DNA from: Erwinia sorbitola | Lineage (GTDB): Bacteria; Pseudomonadota; Gammaproteobacteria; Enterobacterales; Enterobacteriaceae | Length of the DNA stretch: 64,000 nt | NCBI RefSeq assembly: GCF_009738185.1 | Contig: NZ_CP046509.1 | Coordinates: 4,405,501 to 4,469,500 of the forward strand | Direction of reading: 5' to 3' | Shown: piece by piece, positions 18,635 through 27,074 of the stretch | Layout of the letters: each line of letters begins with the position of its first letter | Numbering within the stretch: position 1 is the first letter of the stretch | The notes under the pieces: model-generated | The model's database searches: none | What the model saw: the letters and a program-made list of their open reading frames with translations, nothing else | Told to the model about the DNA's origin: nothing | Made by a program: the position numbers and the translations under genes

Positions 18635-18712
18635 TTTGCTCGTTTTACACCCTAAAATGTCATGTCGGTGGACACAGACAGTCAGTCTATCATCGCAGGT
18701 GAAGCGCCGAAA

Positions 18713-18740
18713 GCAACAGGGAAAAGGTAATCCCTGTTGC
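18713..18740. terminator. Hairpin between the fimbrial island and lptM
   Basis: A perfect 10-bp stem (18713-18722 with 18731-18740) with an 8-base loop lies 49 bp past the last fimbrial stop codon. There is no T-tract on either strand, so it is either a weak terminator or a transcript-stabilising hairpin. Confidence 0.4.
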
Positions 18741-18789
18741 ATCGTTGTGGGCACGGTATTAGCCACCCGAAGCAACGGCGGAAGAGGTT

Positions 18790-19785
18790 TCAGGCTTTCG
18801 TCACAATATTAAAGGTCAGCACATCGGTATAGAGACCGGGTTCGAGATTTTCAGGCGCCATAGTTATAAAGGTGGGAATAAAACACGTGCTTCCTCCGGC
18901 ATTTAGTGTGATGGTACTGTTGTAAGAGTTCGGCAAAACAGTTAAACCACCCATGGTGTTATTCAACATTAATATATAAGGAGCTTCTTGCGATGGATTA
19001 TATAAGTGACTCATGCGGTAGAGACTATTTTTTACACCATTCTGATTAGTGGCATTAATAATAAACTGCTTACCCGCCACGCTGCTGCCGGTATATTTCA
19101 GGCATAGCTGTTCAGCGCTGCCGCTGAGTGGGATACTCTGCTGACCCGGTTTGATTTCGCCCAGGTTCCAGTCCGGTGCAGTAACTGTGATATCGATATT
19201 ATCTGGCGGTGGCGGTGGCGACGACGGCGGCTGAATATTTCCAAAGCTGGGATAAAGCTCACATTTCCCATTGCTGCTCTCATTTATATATACATAGCCA
19301 ATGTTATCAAACACAACATCGGTGCTTCCCACGTTTGCGATACCGATCAGGACTCCAAACCGTTTCTGCTGGGTCTTATTTGATATCCGAACTACAACAT
19401 GCGAGGAAAAATCAGCATCGTTACCCCATGACTTATTGCTTGCTGAACTTTTATAATGATAATCAGTTAAAAGTATGTACATTGATGAATCGGAAGGCTC
19501 TCCATTCATAGTTACACTCTTAACATTGGTCGTATCTGTTCCTGATTCTAAATGGTCATATAGCCCCAAAGCTCTGCTGACAAGGTTACCCTGACCTAAC
19601 AATTTTATCGATGAATTAAACCCTATATTTAATGATACTTCAGACTCATCGCCAAAATTGACCATCGAGCATGAATCAAAGGAATTGGACACTCTCGCCG
19701 AATATACCGCAGCCGTTGCCTGATTGGACGTAGCGCTAAGAAATATTAAAATAACTGAAAAAAGAGAAGCCGTTATCTGTTTCAT
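18790..19785 (-). CDS. Putative two-domain fimbrial tip adhesin, copy 3
   Basis: This 331-residue secreted protein has a signal peptide (MKQITASLFSVILIFLSATS to about residue 25). An N-terminal domain of about 165 residues is closed by one Cys pair (SFDSCSMV and NGKCEL), then comes a linker with five consecutive prolines (PPSSPPPPPDN). The pilin-like C-terminal domain begins ITVTAPDWNLGEIKPG, has its own Cys pair (QLCLKY, STCFIPT) and ends in a strand-like DVLTFNIVTKA. This resembles tip adhesins of chaperone/usher pili in layout, though I do not recognise the N-terminal fold. It is the last gene of the operon, with a strong AGGAGG site. Its C-domain is nearly identical to copy 2. Confidence 0.75.
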   Translation of the reverse strand: MKQITASLFSVILIFLSATSNQATAAVYSARVSNSFDSCSMVNFGDESEVSLNIGFNSSIKLLGQGNLVSRALGLYDHLESGTDTTNVKSVTMNGEPSDSSMYILLTDYHYKSSASNKSWGNDADFSSHVVVRISNKTQQKRFGVLIGIANVGSTDVVFDNIGYVYINESSNGKCELYPSFGNIQPPSSPPPPPDNIDITVTAPDWNLGEIKPGQQSIPLSGSAEQLCLKYTGSSVAGKQFIINATNQNGVKNSLYRMSHLYNPSQEAPYILMLNNTMGGLTVLPNSYNSTITLNAGGSTCFIPTFITMAPENLEPGLYTDVLTFNIVTKA

Positions 19786-19802
19786 TATTCTATTCCTCCT
19801 GT

Positions 19803-20777
19803 TCAGGCTTTCGTCACAATATTAAAAGTCAGTACATCGGTATAGAGCCCGGGTTCGAGATTTTCAGGCGCCATAGTTATAAAAGTGGGAATAAAGCAGG
19901 TACTCCCTCCGGCATTGAGCTCGATAGCACCGTGGTAAGAGTTAGGTAAAACGACTACACCACCCACTGTGCGGTTCATTATTAGCCCATAAGGAATTTC
20001 CTGCGATGGATTAAGTAAATGCTTCATCAGGTAGCTATTATTTTTTATGCCGTGCTGATTGGTGGCATTAATAATAAATTGCTTACCCGCCACGCTGCTG
20101 CCGGTATATTTCAGGCATAGCTGTTCAGCACTGCCGCTGAGTGGGATACTCTGCTGACCCGGTTTGATTTCGCCCAGGTTCCAGTCAGGTGCGGTAACTG
20201 TTATATCTATATCCGCTAAGGGATTGGAAATGATATTACAGCGCCCCTCTCCCCCGTTCTTTTGCACATATGCCAATCCTTTTTTATCAACCACAAAATC
20301 TCTGCTTCCCAGGTTCCCCATACCAATAGCGATGCCTGACCAGGATGCCAGAAAATGACTTTGCATCCGAACAACAACTACTCTCGGCATATCACTAGAG
20401 TCGCTCCATGAATGAGAGTTGTTTGGATTTCTATAATAATAGGTAACCCCCGACAAATTCATCTCTGCATCAGAAGGAGTTCCATTCATAGTGACGCTTT
20501 GAACTCTGATGTTCTCAGTGTAGCCTGATTCTGAATAACGATATACCGCCACCGCTCTGCTTATAAATGAATCCTGATTAGAGGCTGCATTGGCGTTATT
20601 CGGAGAAAGCCAAATCGTTGCTTCGCTATATCCATTCCCCAAATCATCCAGAAAACAAGTATCGTATCCAGAGGTCACGTCGCCCCAGACTAATGCGGCG
20701 AGTGCCTGACTAGCTGTAATATCAAGACATATTAATATGACTGCGCAAATAAAAGTGGCGACCTGTTTCATTGTCAT
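19803..20777 (-). CDS. Putative two-domain fimbrial tip adhesin, copy 2
   Basis: This 324-residue paralogue has a signal peptide (MTMKQVATFICAVILICLDI), an N-terminal domain bracketed by Cys in YDTCFLDD and EGRCNII, a short linker (SNPLADIDI) without the poly-proline of copy 3, and the shared pilin-like C-domain from ITVTAPDWNLGEIKPG to NIVTKA. The N-domain keeps only scattered motifs in common with copies 1 and 3, such as VTMNGTPSDA and AIGMGNLGSRD. The start overlaps the stop of copy 1 as ATGA, so the two are translationally coupled. The ligand is unknown. Confidence 0.75.
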   Translation of the reverse strand: MTMKQVATFICAVILICLDITASQALAALVWGDVTSGYDTCFLDDLGNGYSEATIWLSPNNANAASNQDSFISRAVAVYRYSESGYTENIRVQSVTMNGTPSDAEMNLSGVTYYYRNPNNSHSWSDSSDMPRVVVVRMQSHFLASWSGIAIGMGNLGSRDFVVDKKGLAYVQKNGGEGRCNIISNPLADIDITVTAPDWNLGEIKPGQQSIPLSGSAEQLCLKYTGSSVAGKQFIINATNQHGIKNNSYLMKHLLNPSQEIPYGLIMNRTVGGVVVLPNSYHGAIELNAGGSTCFIPTFITMAPENLEPGLYTDVLTFNIVTKA

Positions 20778-21775
20778 GCTTTCGTCACGATATTAATGGT
20801 CAGCACATCTGAATAGATGCCTGGTCTAATATTTTCAGGTACATCGAGCCTAAACATGGGCGTAAAGCAGCTCCTGCCTCCCGCATCAAGATTGATACCC
20901 GTATTTTGAGAGTTTGGCCAGTATATTACCTTACGCCCGGAACCAATATCGGAACCAATCAGCGTCAGCCAATAAGGAATAACCTGCGATTTATCCTGCA
21001 AATTTGTCATCTGGTAGTAGTCATTATTCACGCCATTCTGAGCAGTGGCATTTATAACAAAAGGCTTGTTGGCTATGCTTCTGTCCGTATATTTCAGGCA
21101 GAGTTGTTGAGAAGCACTGACTAAATGTATATTTTGCGATCCGGGTTTGATTTCGCCCAGATCCCAGTCAGGGGCAGTCACACTTATATTTATATCCGGC
21201 GCAGGCGGAACAGAAGGATCGGCAATTACATTACACGTGTTTTTGCCCCTTTCTATATATACTGCGCCGCCATTATGGAGCACAGTCTCCTTTCCTCCTA
21301 CGTTTGCCGCCTGAATAGCAATACCAGGCCAGACATCCAGTATAGTATTTGACACATTAACACTAACATGGGCATTATTATATCCTTGTTCGTTCCATCC
21401 AGAATTTGACATCGCGCTGGAATAAAGGACAAAATTATCCCTCACCGTGATGTCATTAGCTGGCATACCATTGTAATTGACCGCTAAAGCTTTGGTATTC
21501 TGCTGCATACCCGATGCTGAATAGCTATAGAACACCACGCCTCTGCTTTTCATGGAAGTACCGTACGCCGACTTAAATCCGATAGATAGCGTTACATTGA
21601 TATAAGTTCCATAATTGGTAATACTGCAGTTAGTGTATCCGGAGGCAATATCGTCGTACAGAATCTTATTAGCTAATACCTTATTAAAAGTAGCGCTAAA
21701 AAATATTAAAAGTACTGAGTAAAGAACAAAAATCATCTGTTTCACTATTGCGCCAATCCATATATTTTTATTCAT
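20774..21775 (-). CDS. Putative two-domain fimbrial tip adhesin, copy 1
   Basis: This 333-residue paralogue is the most diverged of the three. I chose the ATG of MNKNIWIGAIVKQM with a CCGGAAG site upstream; the open frame runs back to 21910 but would overlap the chaperone gene and hide the signal peptide, which ends about FNKVLA. The N-domain Cys pair is YTNCSIT and KNTCNVI, the linker is DPSVPPAPD, and the C-domain starts ISVTAPDWDLGEIKPG with Cys in QLCLKY and RSCFTPM. It lies 37 bp after the third chaperone gene. Most likely it is an alternative or additional tip subunit. Confidence 0.72.
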   Translation of the reverse strand: MNKNIWIGAIVKQMIFVLYSVLLIFFSATFNKVLANKILYDDIASGYTNCSITNYGTYINVTLSIGFKSAYGTSMKSRGVVFYSYSASGMQQNTKALAVNYNGMPANDITVRDNFVLYSSAMSNSGWNEQGYNNAHVSVNVSNTILDVWPGIAIQAANVGGKETVLHNGGAVYIERGKNTCNVIADPSVPPAPDINISVTAPDWDLGEIKPGSQNIHLVSASQQLCLKYTDRSIANKPFVINATAQNGVNNDYYQMTNLQDKSQVIPYWLTLIGSDIGSGRKVIYWPNSQNTGINLDAGGRSCFTPMFRLDVPENIRPGIYSDVLTINIVTKA

Positions 21776-21812
21776 CCGGTGAATCTTCCGGATATTCCGT
21801 AGATAAATTCCT

Positions 21813-22454
21813 TTACCTGCAAACCCTCTTCCCCGCCATTTCAATATCAGGGCCAGCGACGAAAATCGGTGTCCCCGGGTAGACATTAAATGCCTCAATC
21901 GTCTGACCACCCGTTCTCATGCCCCCCACCTTATAACGCGTGGTGCCCGTGGCGGTCAGCATTACGCCTTGAGCGCGACAAGAGATGGAAATATCACTGC
22001 TCTGCTTATCCGGTAGCTGGCGTACCAGTGCACTAAAACTGAGTTTAACCGCCACCCCTGCTGTCGACTTAAGCGCAGCCTCTCCGGATAATGCCGCGAC
22101 GGTCTTCACCTCCAGCCGATAGACATTCTCCTGCTTAACCGTGGTTAGCGGTTTAAGTACGATCTTTTTTGATTGTCCTTGTGCCAGCGACACCCGAAAC
22201 GGATAAGCGTAAAGCTGCGGATTGCGTGACATTCCTACCGTTTCCAGCTGCTCCTTTTCATGGGGCACCCCAGGATTGAGCAGACGGAACAGTGTTACCG
22301 TCACATATTCCGGATGGTCACTATTATTGATAATGCTTACCGTCGTGAGCTCTTTTCCTTTAACTTCAATCAGCTTTGGTTGCACATCAATGGCTGCTCC
22401 CGCCTGATAGCTGGCTAGCACCACCATCGCAAAAAGAATTATTTTTAACATCAC
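21813..22454 (-). CDS. PapD-like periplasmic fimbrial chaperone (second full-length)
   Basis: This 213-residue protein has a signal peptide (MMLKIILFAMVVLASYQAGA) and the two immunoglobulin-like domains of pilus chaperones. The first carries the alternating strand RFRVSLAQGQSKKIVLKPL-type pattern (about residues 85-105) and a region like VKLSFSALVRQLPDK before domain 2. Domain 2 has a Cys pair (SISCRAQ, KRVCR). It is placed between the minor pilin and the adhesins, overlapping the former by one base, so it may serve those subunits specifically. That role is inferred from position. Confidence 0.8.
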   Translation of the reverse strand: MMLKIILFAMVVLASYQAGAAIDVQPKLIEVKGKELTTVSIINNSDHPEYVTVTLFRLLNPGVPHEKEQLETVGMSRNPQLYAYPFRVSLAQGQSKKIVLKPLTTVKQENVYRLEVKTVAALSGEAALKSTAGVAVKLSFSALVRQLPDKQSSDISISCRAQGVMLTATGTTRYKVGGMRTGGQTIEAFNVYPGTPIFVAGPDIEMAGKRVCR

Positions 22455-22993
22455 TACTCCAGCACGGGTTCAAAGGTCAATGACAGTACGCCGGTATAAT
22501 TTCCCCCAGTCGACTTAAAATCACCCGATGGCGGTAAGGCAGAAACAGTCAACAGGTAATGGCCGATACTGTCATCACCATTAGCAGATGCTGCCGGGTT
22601 GGTAAATGTGGTGTTTTGCGCCACCGCCAGCAATTTAAGCGCCTCTCCACGAGGCCCCATTTTTACCACGACATTGCGGAAAACTAACGCGGGCTTGCTC
22701 ACATGCTGTAACACCAGAGAGGAATCTATACGAACGTGAAACTTACCACTGGTGGAAGTGATACGCAGGGGAGCCTCAACCTCGTAGGCACTGCCAAGTC
22801 CGCCCATTTGAACCATAATCAACCCATTCTCATACCAGCCTCCTCCTTCATCAGTGACAAACAGGTTGTTTGTTCTGGTAACCACTGCCGTTACCATGCT
22901 GCTAGTTTTTCCCTTCAGCACCACTTCTGACTGCCCAATGCCAGGCAACCAACATAACAACAGCGCAATAAGCTGCACGGCGGTGTTTCTCAT
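22454..22993 (-). CDS. CS1-type minor pilin or adaptor subunit
   Basis: This 179-residue protein has a signal peptide (MRNTAVQLIALLLCWLPGIG) and resembles the major pilin of this operon. Shared elements are F-V-[ST]-D/K-x-G-x-x-WYE near the mature start and a C-terminal GGNYTGVLSLTFEPVLE, which parallels NGSYSGELVMLFEAVA of the major pilin and the C-terminal motif of CS1/CFA-I pilins. No cysteine occurs in the mature part. It is probably a minor shaft or adaptor subunit between shaft and tip, by inference from order. Confidence 0.72.
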   Translation of the reverse strand: MRNTAVQLIALLLCWLPGIGQSEVVLKGKTSSMVTAVVTRTNNLFVTDEGGGWYENGLIMVQMGGLGSAYEVEAPLRITSTSGKFHVRIDSSLVLQHVSKPALVFRNVVVKMGPRGEALKLLAVAQNTTFTNPAASANGDDSIGHYLLTVSALPPSGDFKSTGGNYTGVLSLTFEPVLE

Positions 22994-23018
22994 TGTTCCG
23001 TCCCCGGTTTTACTATTT

Positions 23019-23489
23019 TCACACGGCCCCCGGTTGATAAATCACCACACCGTAACCAATGCTGATCGAAACCGGTGCCACAGCTCTTTCTTCCTCGTCA
23101 CTGGCTGAGATGACGATTTTTTCACGCGGGCGAAAAGTGACACGCCAGATTTTTCGCTGTTGCGGAATGCGCAGCACTTTTACGTTGAGTACGCGTTTTT
23201 GCCCGGGGCCAAGAACCAGTTTTACCGGGCTGATCAACAGCGATGGAGAAGGGACTTCCCCTACAGAAAGACGCACTTCCGGCACGGTGAGCGGTGTTTG
23301 CACCAGTTCCTGGGTCACATCCAGATAAAGGGCTGAGTTGCCGATATTCTCAATTTCTAACTTTGCAGGCGGCAGCGTGCCACCCACGATAATTTCTGTG
23401 TTGGTCAGCCGAAGTATCCCCGCTGCCTGTGCCTGAAACAGGGCCAGACAGCCGCCAGCCAGCAGCATCCAGCCAGCGACACGCCTCAC
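23019..23489 (-). CDS. One-domain PapD-like chaperone
   Basis: This 156-residue protein has a signal peptide (MRRVAGWMLLAGGCLALFQA) and only the first immunoglobulin-like domain of a pilus chaperone: GILRLTNTEIIVGGTLPPAK, PAKLEIENIG, LVLGPGQKRVLNVKVLR and a final SISIGYGVVIYQPGAV. The full-length chaperone encoded just before it has the same SVSIGYGVLVRHMPAP at its domain border and then continues into domain 2; here the chain stops at that point. The stop codon is in a clean reading frame with no visible remnant of domain 2 before the next gene. It overlaps the preceding gene by four bases. Confidence 0.75.
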   Translation of the reverse strand: MRRVAGWMLLAGGCLALFQAQAAGILRLTNTEIIVGGTLPPAKLEIENIGNSALYLDVTQELVQTPLTVPEVRLSVGEVPSPSLLISPVKLVLGPGQKRVLNVKVLRIPQQRKIWRVTFRPREKIVISASDEEERAVAPVSISIGYGVVIYQPGAV

Positions 23490-24169
23490 GGGCAGCTCAC
23501 TGTTGCCGGTTTATCCTCTACATTCATGGTGATTTTTTTCCCTTTAACTACCTGAGGCACTCCGGGGAAAAGCCCGATTGCAGTAGGTTGGCTTTTACCC
23601 GACGGGGAGACCTGAATCTCCGAAAACCGCACGCGAACGTTGCCTGTATTGGTCAGCGTAATACCGCCATTTTCACAGCGATGCGACCAGCCCGATTTTT
23701 GTTTGTCGGGAGCGGGCATATGCCGTACCAGCACTCCGTAGCCAATCGATACAGACAGCGGGGCCGTAATTTTGTCGGCGGGGGCCTGCTCCACGGTGAG
23801 AGATTTGACCGGCATAATATAAACCCGATACAGCACTTCCTCTTTAGGCTCCCCCAGGGAGATAAGCCGTAGATCGCGTGCCTGATTTGGCCCCAGCGTG
23901 ATCTTATCCGGCGATGCCAGCATTCCGGGATTCGGTATATCGCGTAGCTTTACTTTTTTCTCCGGAGAGAGGCCCGGATTTGTGACTTTCTCCACCATCA
24001 CCGAGAGGTATAACGGCGCATCGCCTACGTTACGAACTTTAATGCTCTTTTCATGGGCATTGAACAGTTTAGTACTGGCAGGCAGTACCATCAGTTCACC
24101 CTCGGCCTGAGCTGGCATTGAGGCCAGCAAAGCGCTCCCCAGAACGACCATCCATATTTTCTTCAACAT
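23486..24169 (-). CDS. PapD-like periplasmic fimbrial chaperone (first)
   Basis: This 227-residue protein has a signal peptide (MLKKIWMVVLGSALLASMPAQA) and both immunoglobulin-like domains. Domain 1 runs through ELMVLPASTKLFNAHEKS and ITLGPNQARDLRLISLG to SVSIGYGVLVR. Domain 2 has a Cys pair (SHRCENG, TVSCP) and GLFPGVPQVVKGKKITMN. This layout fits chaperones of the alternate chaperone/usher (CS1 or Ecp) group, which deliver subunits to the usher. It directly follows the usher gene by 16 bp. Confidence 0.85.
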   Translation of the reverse strand: MLKKIWMVVLGSALLASMPAQAEGELMVLPASTKLFNAHEKSIKVRNVGDAPLYLSVMVEKVTNPGLSPEKKVKLRDIPNPGMLASPDKITLGPNQARDLRLISLGEPKEEVLYRVYIMPVKSLTVEQAPADKITAPLSVSIGYGVLVRHMPAPDKQKSGWSHRCENGGITLTNTGNVRVRFSEIQVSPSGKSQPTAIGLFPGVPQVVKGKKITMNVEDKPATVSCP

Positions 24170-24185
24170 ATAAAGCCCTTTATTA

Positions 24186-26468
24186 TTAATCGTTAATCTC
24201 TAGCGGATCACATGAGTAATCATTACCTACAGGGCGAGTCAGGTCACAACGGTATACCCCGCTCTTACCATCAACGGTCACTTTTGATAGCAGAGTCTTA
24301 CTGACGATAGAGAACAGCCCATTGGGATAAACAGTATCCCCGGTTTGAGTAATCACTCCTGCTACGGGTTTACCCTGCATATCTTTCATAAATCCGTTGT
24401 AAAGCAGGCTCAATTCGACCGTTGCCTCTGCGTTGTAAACCTGACCAGGGTGCGCACGCACGATATTGGCAGGGACTTCTACGTTCATATCCATATCCTT
24501 GCTATTGGTGGTAACCCGGGCAAAAGATACATCTGCATAGGATTGCAGTGGCACGGCATAACGTCTGCCGCCTGCAACCGGCGCACCCTCAACGCTAAAC
24601 CCGTAATGGGTACCAGGAATTTCAGGCGTTTTCAGTAACATTGCCGATCCGCTATAGCTATAACGCCCCAGCGCCACTCCCTGTGAGTTAGCAGCCAGCA
24701 TGCCGCGATAGTTAAAGTCAGCATTAGTGCTGAATGGGTTATGCCCCAGGTTCACTGACACATCCCCACGGGTACCTGCGCGGCTCGCATACAGGGCGAC
24801 GCTGGTCTCGTCATCAATCCGACTCACCGTAGTACCCGCGGTGGTTTCACCGTACTGATCCTCAAAGGTGTTTCGATAATCTCCGCTCAACTGCGTTTGC
24901 TGGCCGGAACGGGCTGCCCTGAAGCTGGCCTGCGAGTTATTCAGCGTCCAGCTGGTATTGAGATACACGGCATAGTTGCCGGCGGACTGGTGATATCCCC
25001 CCTTCTGCACCCCTACGGAGAAGTTCGCCCATAGCCCGTTCGGGCGATAGTTCCAGCGGACTTCTGCCTGCTGCTGTTCACTGTTAGAAAAACGCTGATA
25101 GGTGTAACTCAGCAGGGTTCCTTTGAATAAATAACTGTAAGAAAAACTGGTACTTGAGGATCCCCGATAAAAATAGGAAACATCATTGTTCTGATAGCGG
25201 TTAATCGTTACTGAGCCCAATTCGTTACTGCTGGCGCTCAGGCTGGCATAGCCTCCGCTTTTCTTCTCACCGGTCAAAATGCCGATGCTCGGATCCACTT
25301 GAATGTTACCTATCGGTGAGGGCCGGGTGATATTCACCTCCGCCGCCCACTTGCCGTGCTCGCCGCTAATCGCAGAAGCGTTAACATAAAACCAGCGAAC
25401 ATCGCGGCTCCATGAAGCCTGTAGCATTGTTCTGCGCGTACGCATTTCGCGCCCGGCAGTCAGACTCCAGGCGTTACCGCCCCTGCCGAAAGTGACGTTA
25501 TTAACTTCACGTATCTCTTTTTTAATGATCCGGCCATCGCGATCAACAAGATATACCTCCAGTGAGTAGTAACCACCGGGCAGGTCAGCAAAACCGATTT
25601 CATTGCGACCCAGAACTGCCGGACGTTTAAGGATCATGCGGCCGCCACGATATATCTCGTAATTCCCTTCAGCCGTGGAGTAAAGCACCAGTGACCCTTT
25701 ATGGGATTTAGTCTGCAAATGTGCCTGACTCCCTACGGTAATAAACTGATCGAAGCTGGGTGATAACACAGTGCTGACAGAGCCGGATAAGTAGTCGATA
25801 CTGTTCTGCTTACCGGCCCGCAAATAACTGCTGGTAAAGTTTTTTTGCATATACCAGGACGAGATCCCTTCACTGCGATACGACTGATTTTTTCTCTCTG
25901 TATGGCTGGCATACCAACTCAGATAGCCAAAAGTTTGAGCAGGTAACCCCAGCCAGGCATTGCCATTAATATTCATCGCACGATAGCTATCCGAAGATGC
26001 GCGCAGATCAATTGACTGATTGTGAACCAGACCAAAATTGGTAGCGGGCACCACGTAATCGCTGTTGATATCGCGAATAGAAATGGTTCGTCTGAGTTTA
26101 TCCAGGGAAACCCGATAGCCCTCCAGGGTTATATCGCATCCTTCCTTACAAGCCAGATAATCAAGTTTTTTAAAAACCGCTTGCATAGCAAGGATGTCTT
26201 TTTCTTCAATATTATTTTCCTGGTACCTTTTTTCATCAAAGGTTAACTTCCCGTTATCTCGCGAAACGCTAATAAAATCTGGCAAAATCATTCCATTAAA
26301 CGTACCCAGATAACGAGCATCGATATCCATTTCTGCAGCGGCAAAGCCCGCTGGAACAGCATAGGAAATTTTAATCCTGGCATGGGAGTTTGTAGAAAAA
26401 ACGGCAAAAAAAACAATAAACCACTTTTTATAAAAGTATAAATTATGGACACAGCGGTTCATATCCAT
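24186..26468 (-). CDS. Outer membrane usher, CS1/TcfC type
   Basis: This 760-residue protein has a signal-like hydrophobic N-terminus ending STNSHA. It then shows the features of alpha-type fimbrial ushers (CooC, CfaC, TcfC, EcpC): an N-terminal part without the FimD-type disulfide layout, a long beta-barrel, a plug-like segment ADLPGGYYSLEVYLVDRDGR (about residues 300-320), and a C-terminal domain with a final Cys pair (YRCDLTRP, YSCDPLE). It forms the outer-membrane pore that assembles the pilus. The length is shorter than the roughly 850-870 typical of CooC/CfaC. A TTG at 26477 and ATG at 26462 are alternative starts. Confidence 0.85.
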   Translation of the reverse strand: MDMNRCVHNLYFYKKWFIVFFAVFSTNSHARIKISYAVPAGFAAAEMDIDARYLGTFNGMILPDFISVSRDNGKLTFDEKRYQENNIEEKDILAMQAVFKKLDYLACKEGCDITLEGYRVSLDKLRRTISIRDINSDYVVPATNFGLVHNQSIDLRASSDSYRAMNINGNAWLGLPAQTFGYLSWYASHTERKNQSYRSEGISSWYMQKNFTSSYLRAGKQNSIDYLSGSVSTVLSPSFDQFITVGSQAHLQTKSHKGSLVLYSTAEGNYEIYRGGRMILKRPAVLGRNEIGFADLPGGYYSLEVYLVDRDGRIIKKEIREVNNVTFGRGGNAWSLTAGREMRTRRTMLQASWSRDVRWFYVNASAISGEHGKWAAEVNITRPSPIGNIQVDPSIGILTGEKKSGGYASLSASSNELGSVTINRYQNNDVSYFYRGSSSTSFSYSYLFKGTLLSYTYQRFSNSEQQQAEVRWNYRPNGLWANFSVGVQKGGYHQSAGNYAVYLNTSWTLNNSQASFRAARSGQQTQLSGDYRNTFEDQYGETTAGTTVSRIDDETSVALYASRAGTRGDVSVNLGHNPFSTNADFNYRGMLAANSQGVALGRYSYSGSAMLLKTPEIPGTHYGFSVEGAPVAGGRRYAVPLQSYADVSFARVTTNSKDMDMNVEVPANIVRAHPGQVYNAEATVELSLLYNGFMKDMQGKPVAGVITQTGDTVYPNGLFSIVSKTLLSKVTVDGKSGVYRCDLTRPVGNDYSCDPLEIND

Positions 26469-26496
26469 TTTACCCAACAGAGATCCACATGATATA

Positions 26497-26519
26497 TAGC
26501 CCCGTATCCTCCGGGGCTA
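26497..26519 (-). terminator. Pilin-usher intercistronic hairpin
   Basis: An 8-bp GC-rich stem (26512-26519 with 26497-26504) with a 7-base loop lies just after the pilin stop and is followed by TATATATC rather than a T-tract. It probably lets only part of the transcription pass into the usher gene and shields the pilin mRNA, giving excess pilin. Confidence 0.6.
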
Positions 26520-26543
26520 GCCCTGTAACAACTGATTAGGGGG

Positions 26544-27074
26544 TTAACTGCCGTTTGGAGCGCTGGCAACTGCCTCAAACAGCATAACCAGCTCACCGCT
26601 GTAACTACCATTGGTGCTTGCAGTGGTTTTTACAGGAGCATCGACATCAATTTTCAGATCGTATACAGAGTCAAAACCATCTGTACCCGCCACAACCTGC
26701 GTCACTTTCGTCGAAGTGCCGAATGTCACCTGCTTATTGCCCTGAGGAGTAACCAGAGTAACGGCCGGATTTATCATTTCATAATTACCGTTGCTCATTT
26801 TCAACTGCTGCGCCAGTGAGATATTGAAGTCAGCATTTTTACTCCAGACACGGATAGGCAGTACTTTAGAGAAGTGCGCCTGTTTATAGTCAGTCGCTTT
26901 CAGTTCTTCAGTTTCATACCAGGAAGAACCGTCCGGTTTAGAGACAAAAATACTGTCATTTATCTGTGCGGTCAGAATGATTTTTTTGGACACCGTAGCG
27001 TCATTGGCTGCATGAACCGAACCCGCGAAGGAGAACGCGATAGCCATTGCAAGAGCAATATTTTTGATCTTCAT
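26544..27074 (-). CDS. CS1-type major fimbrial pilin
   Basis: This 176-residue protein has a clear signal peptide, MKIKNIALAMAIAFSFAGSV, cleaved after VHA. The mature part follows the CS1/CFA-I pilin pattern: an early strand ILTAQINDSIFV, a WYETEELKA stretch, and the C-terminal NGSYSGELVMLFEAVA. It lacks cysteine, as major subunits of this class do. I chose the ATG with GGATGAG upstream; starts at 27101 and 27113 would extend the signal peptide by 9 or 13 residues. First gene of the operon, so it should be the most strongly expressed. Confidence 0.82.
   Translation of the reverse strand: MKIKNIALAMAIAFSFAGSVHAANDATVSKKIILTAQINDSIFVSKPDGSSWYETEELKATDYKQAHFSKVLPIRVWSKNADFNISLAQQLKMSNGNYEMINPAVTLVTPQGNKQVTFGTSTKVTQVVAGTDGFDSVYDLKIDVDAPVKTTASTNGSYSGELVMLFEAVASAPNGS

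Noticed and set aside
21776..21910. N-terminal extension of adhesin copy 1
   Set aside because: It would overlap the upstream chaperone gene in another frame and put about 45 basic residues before a normal signal peptide.
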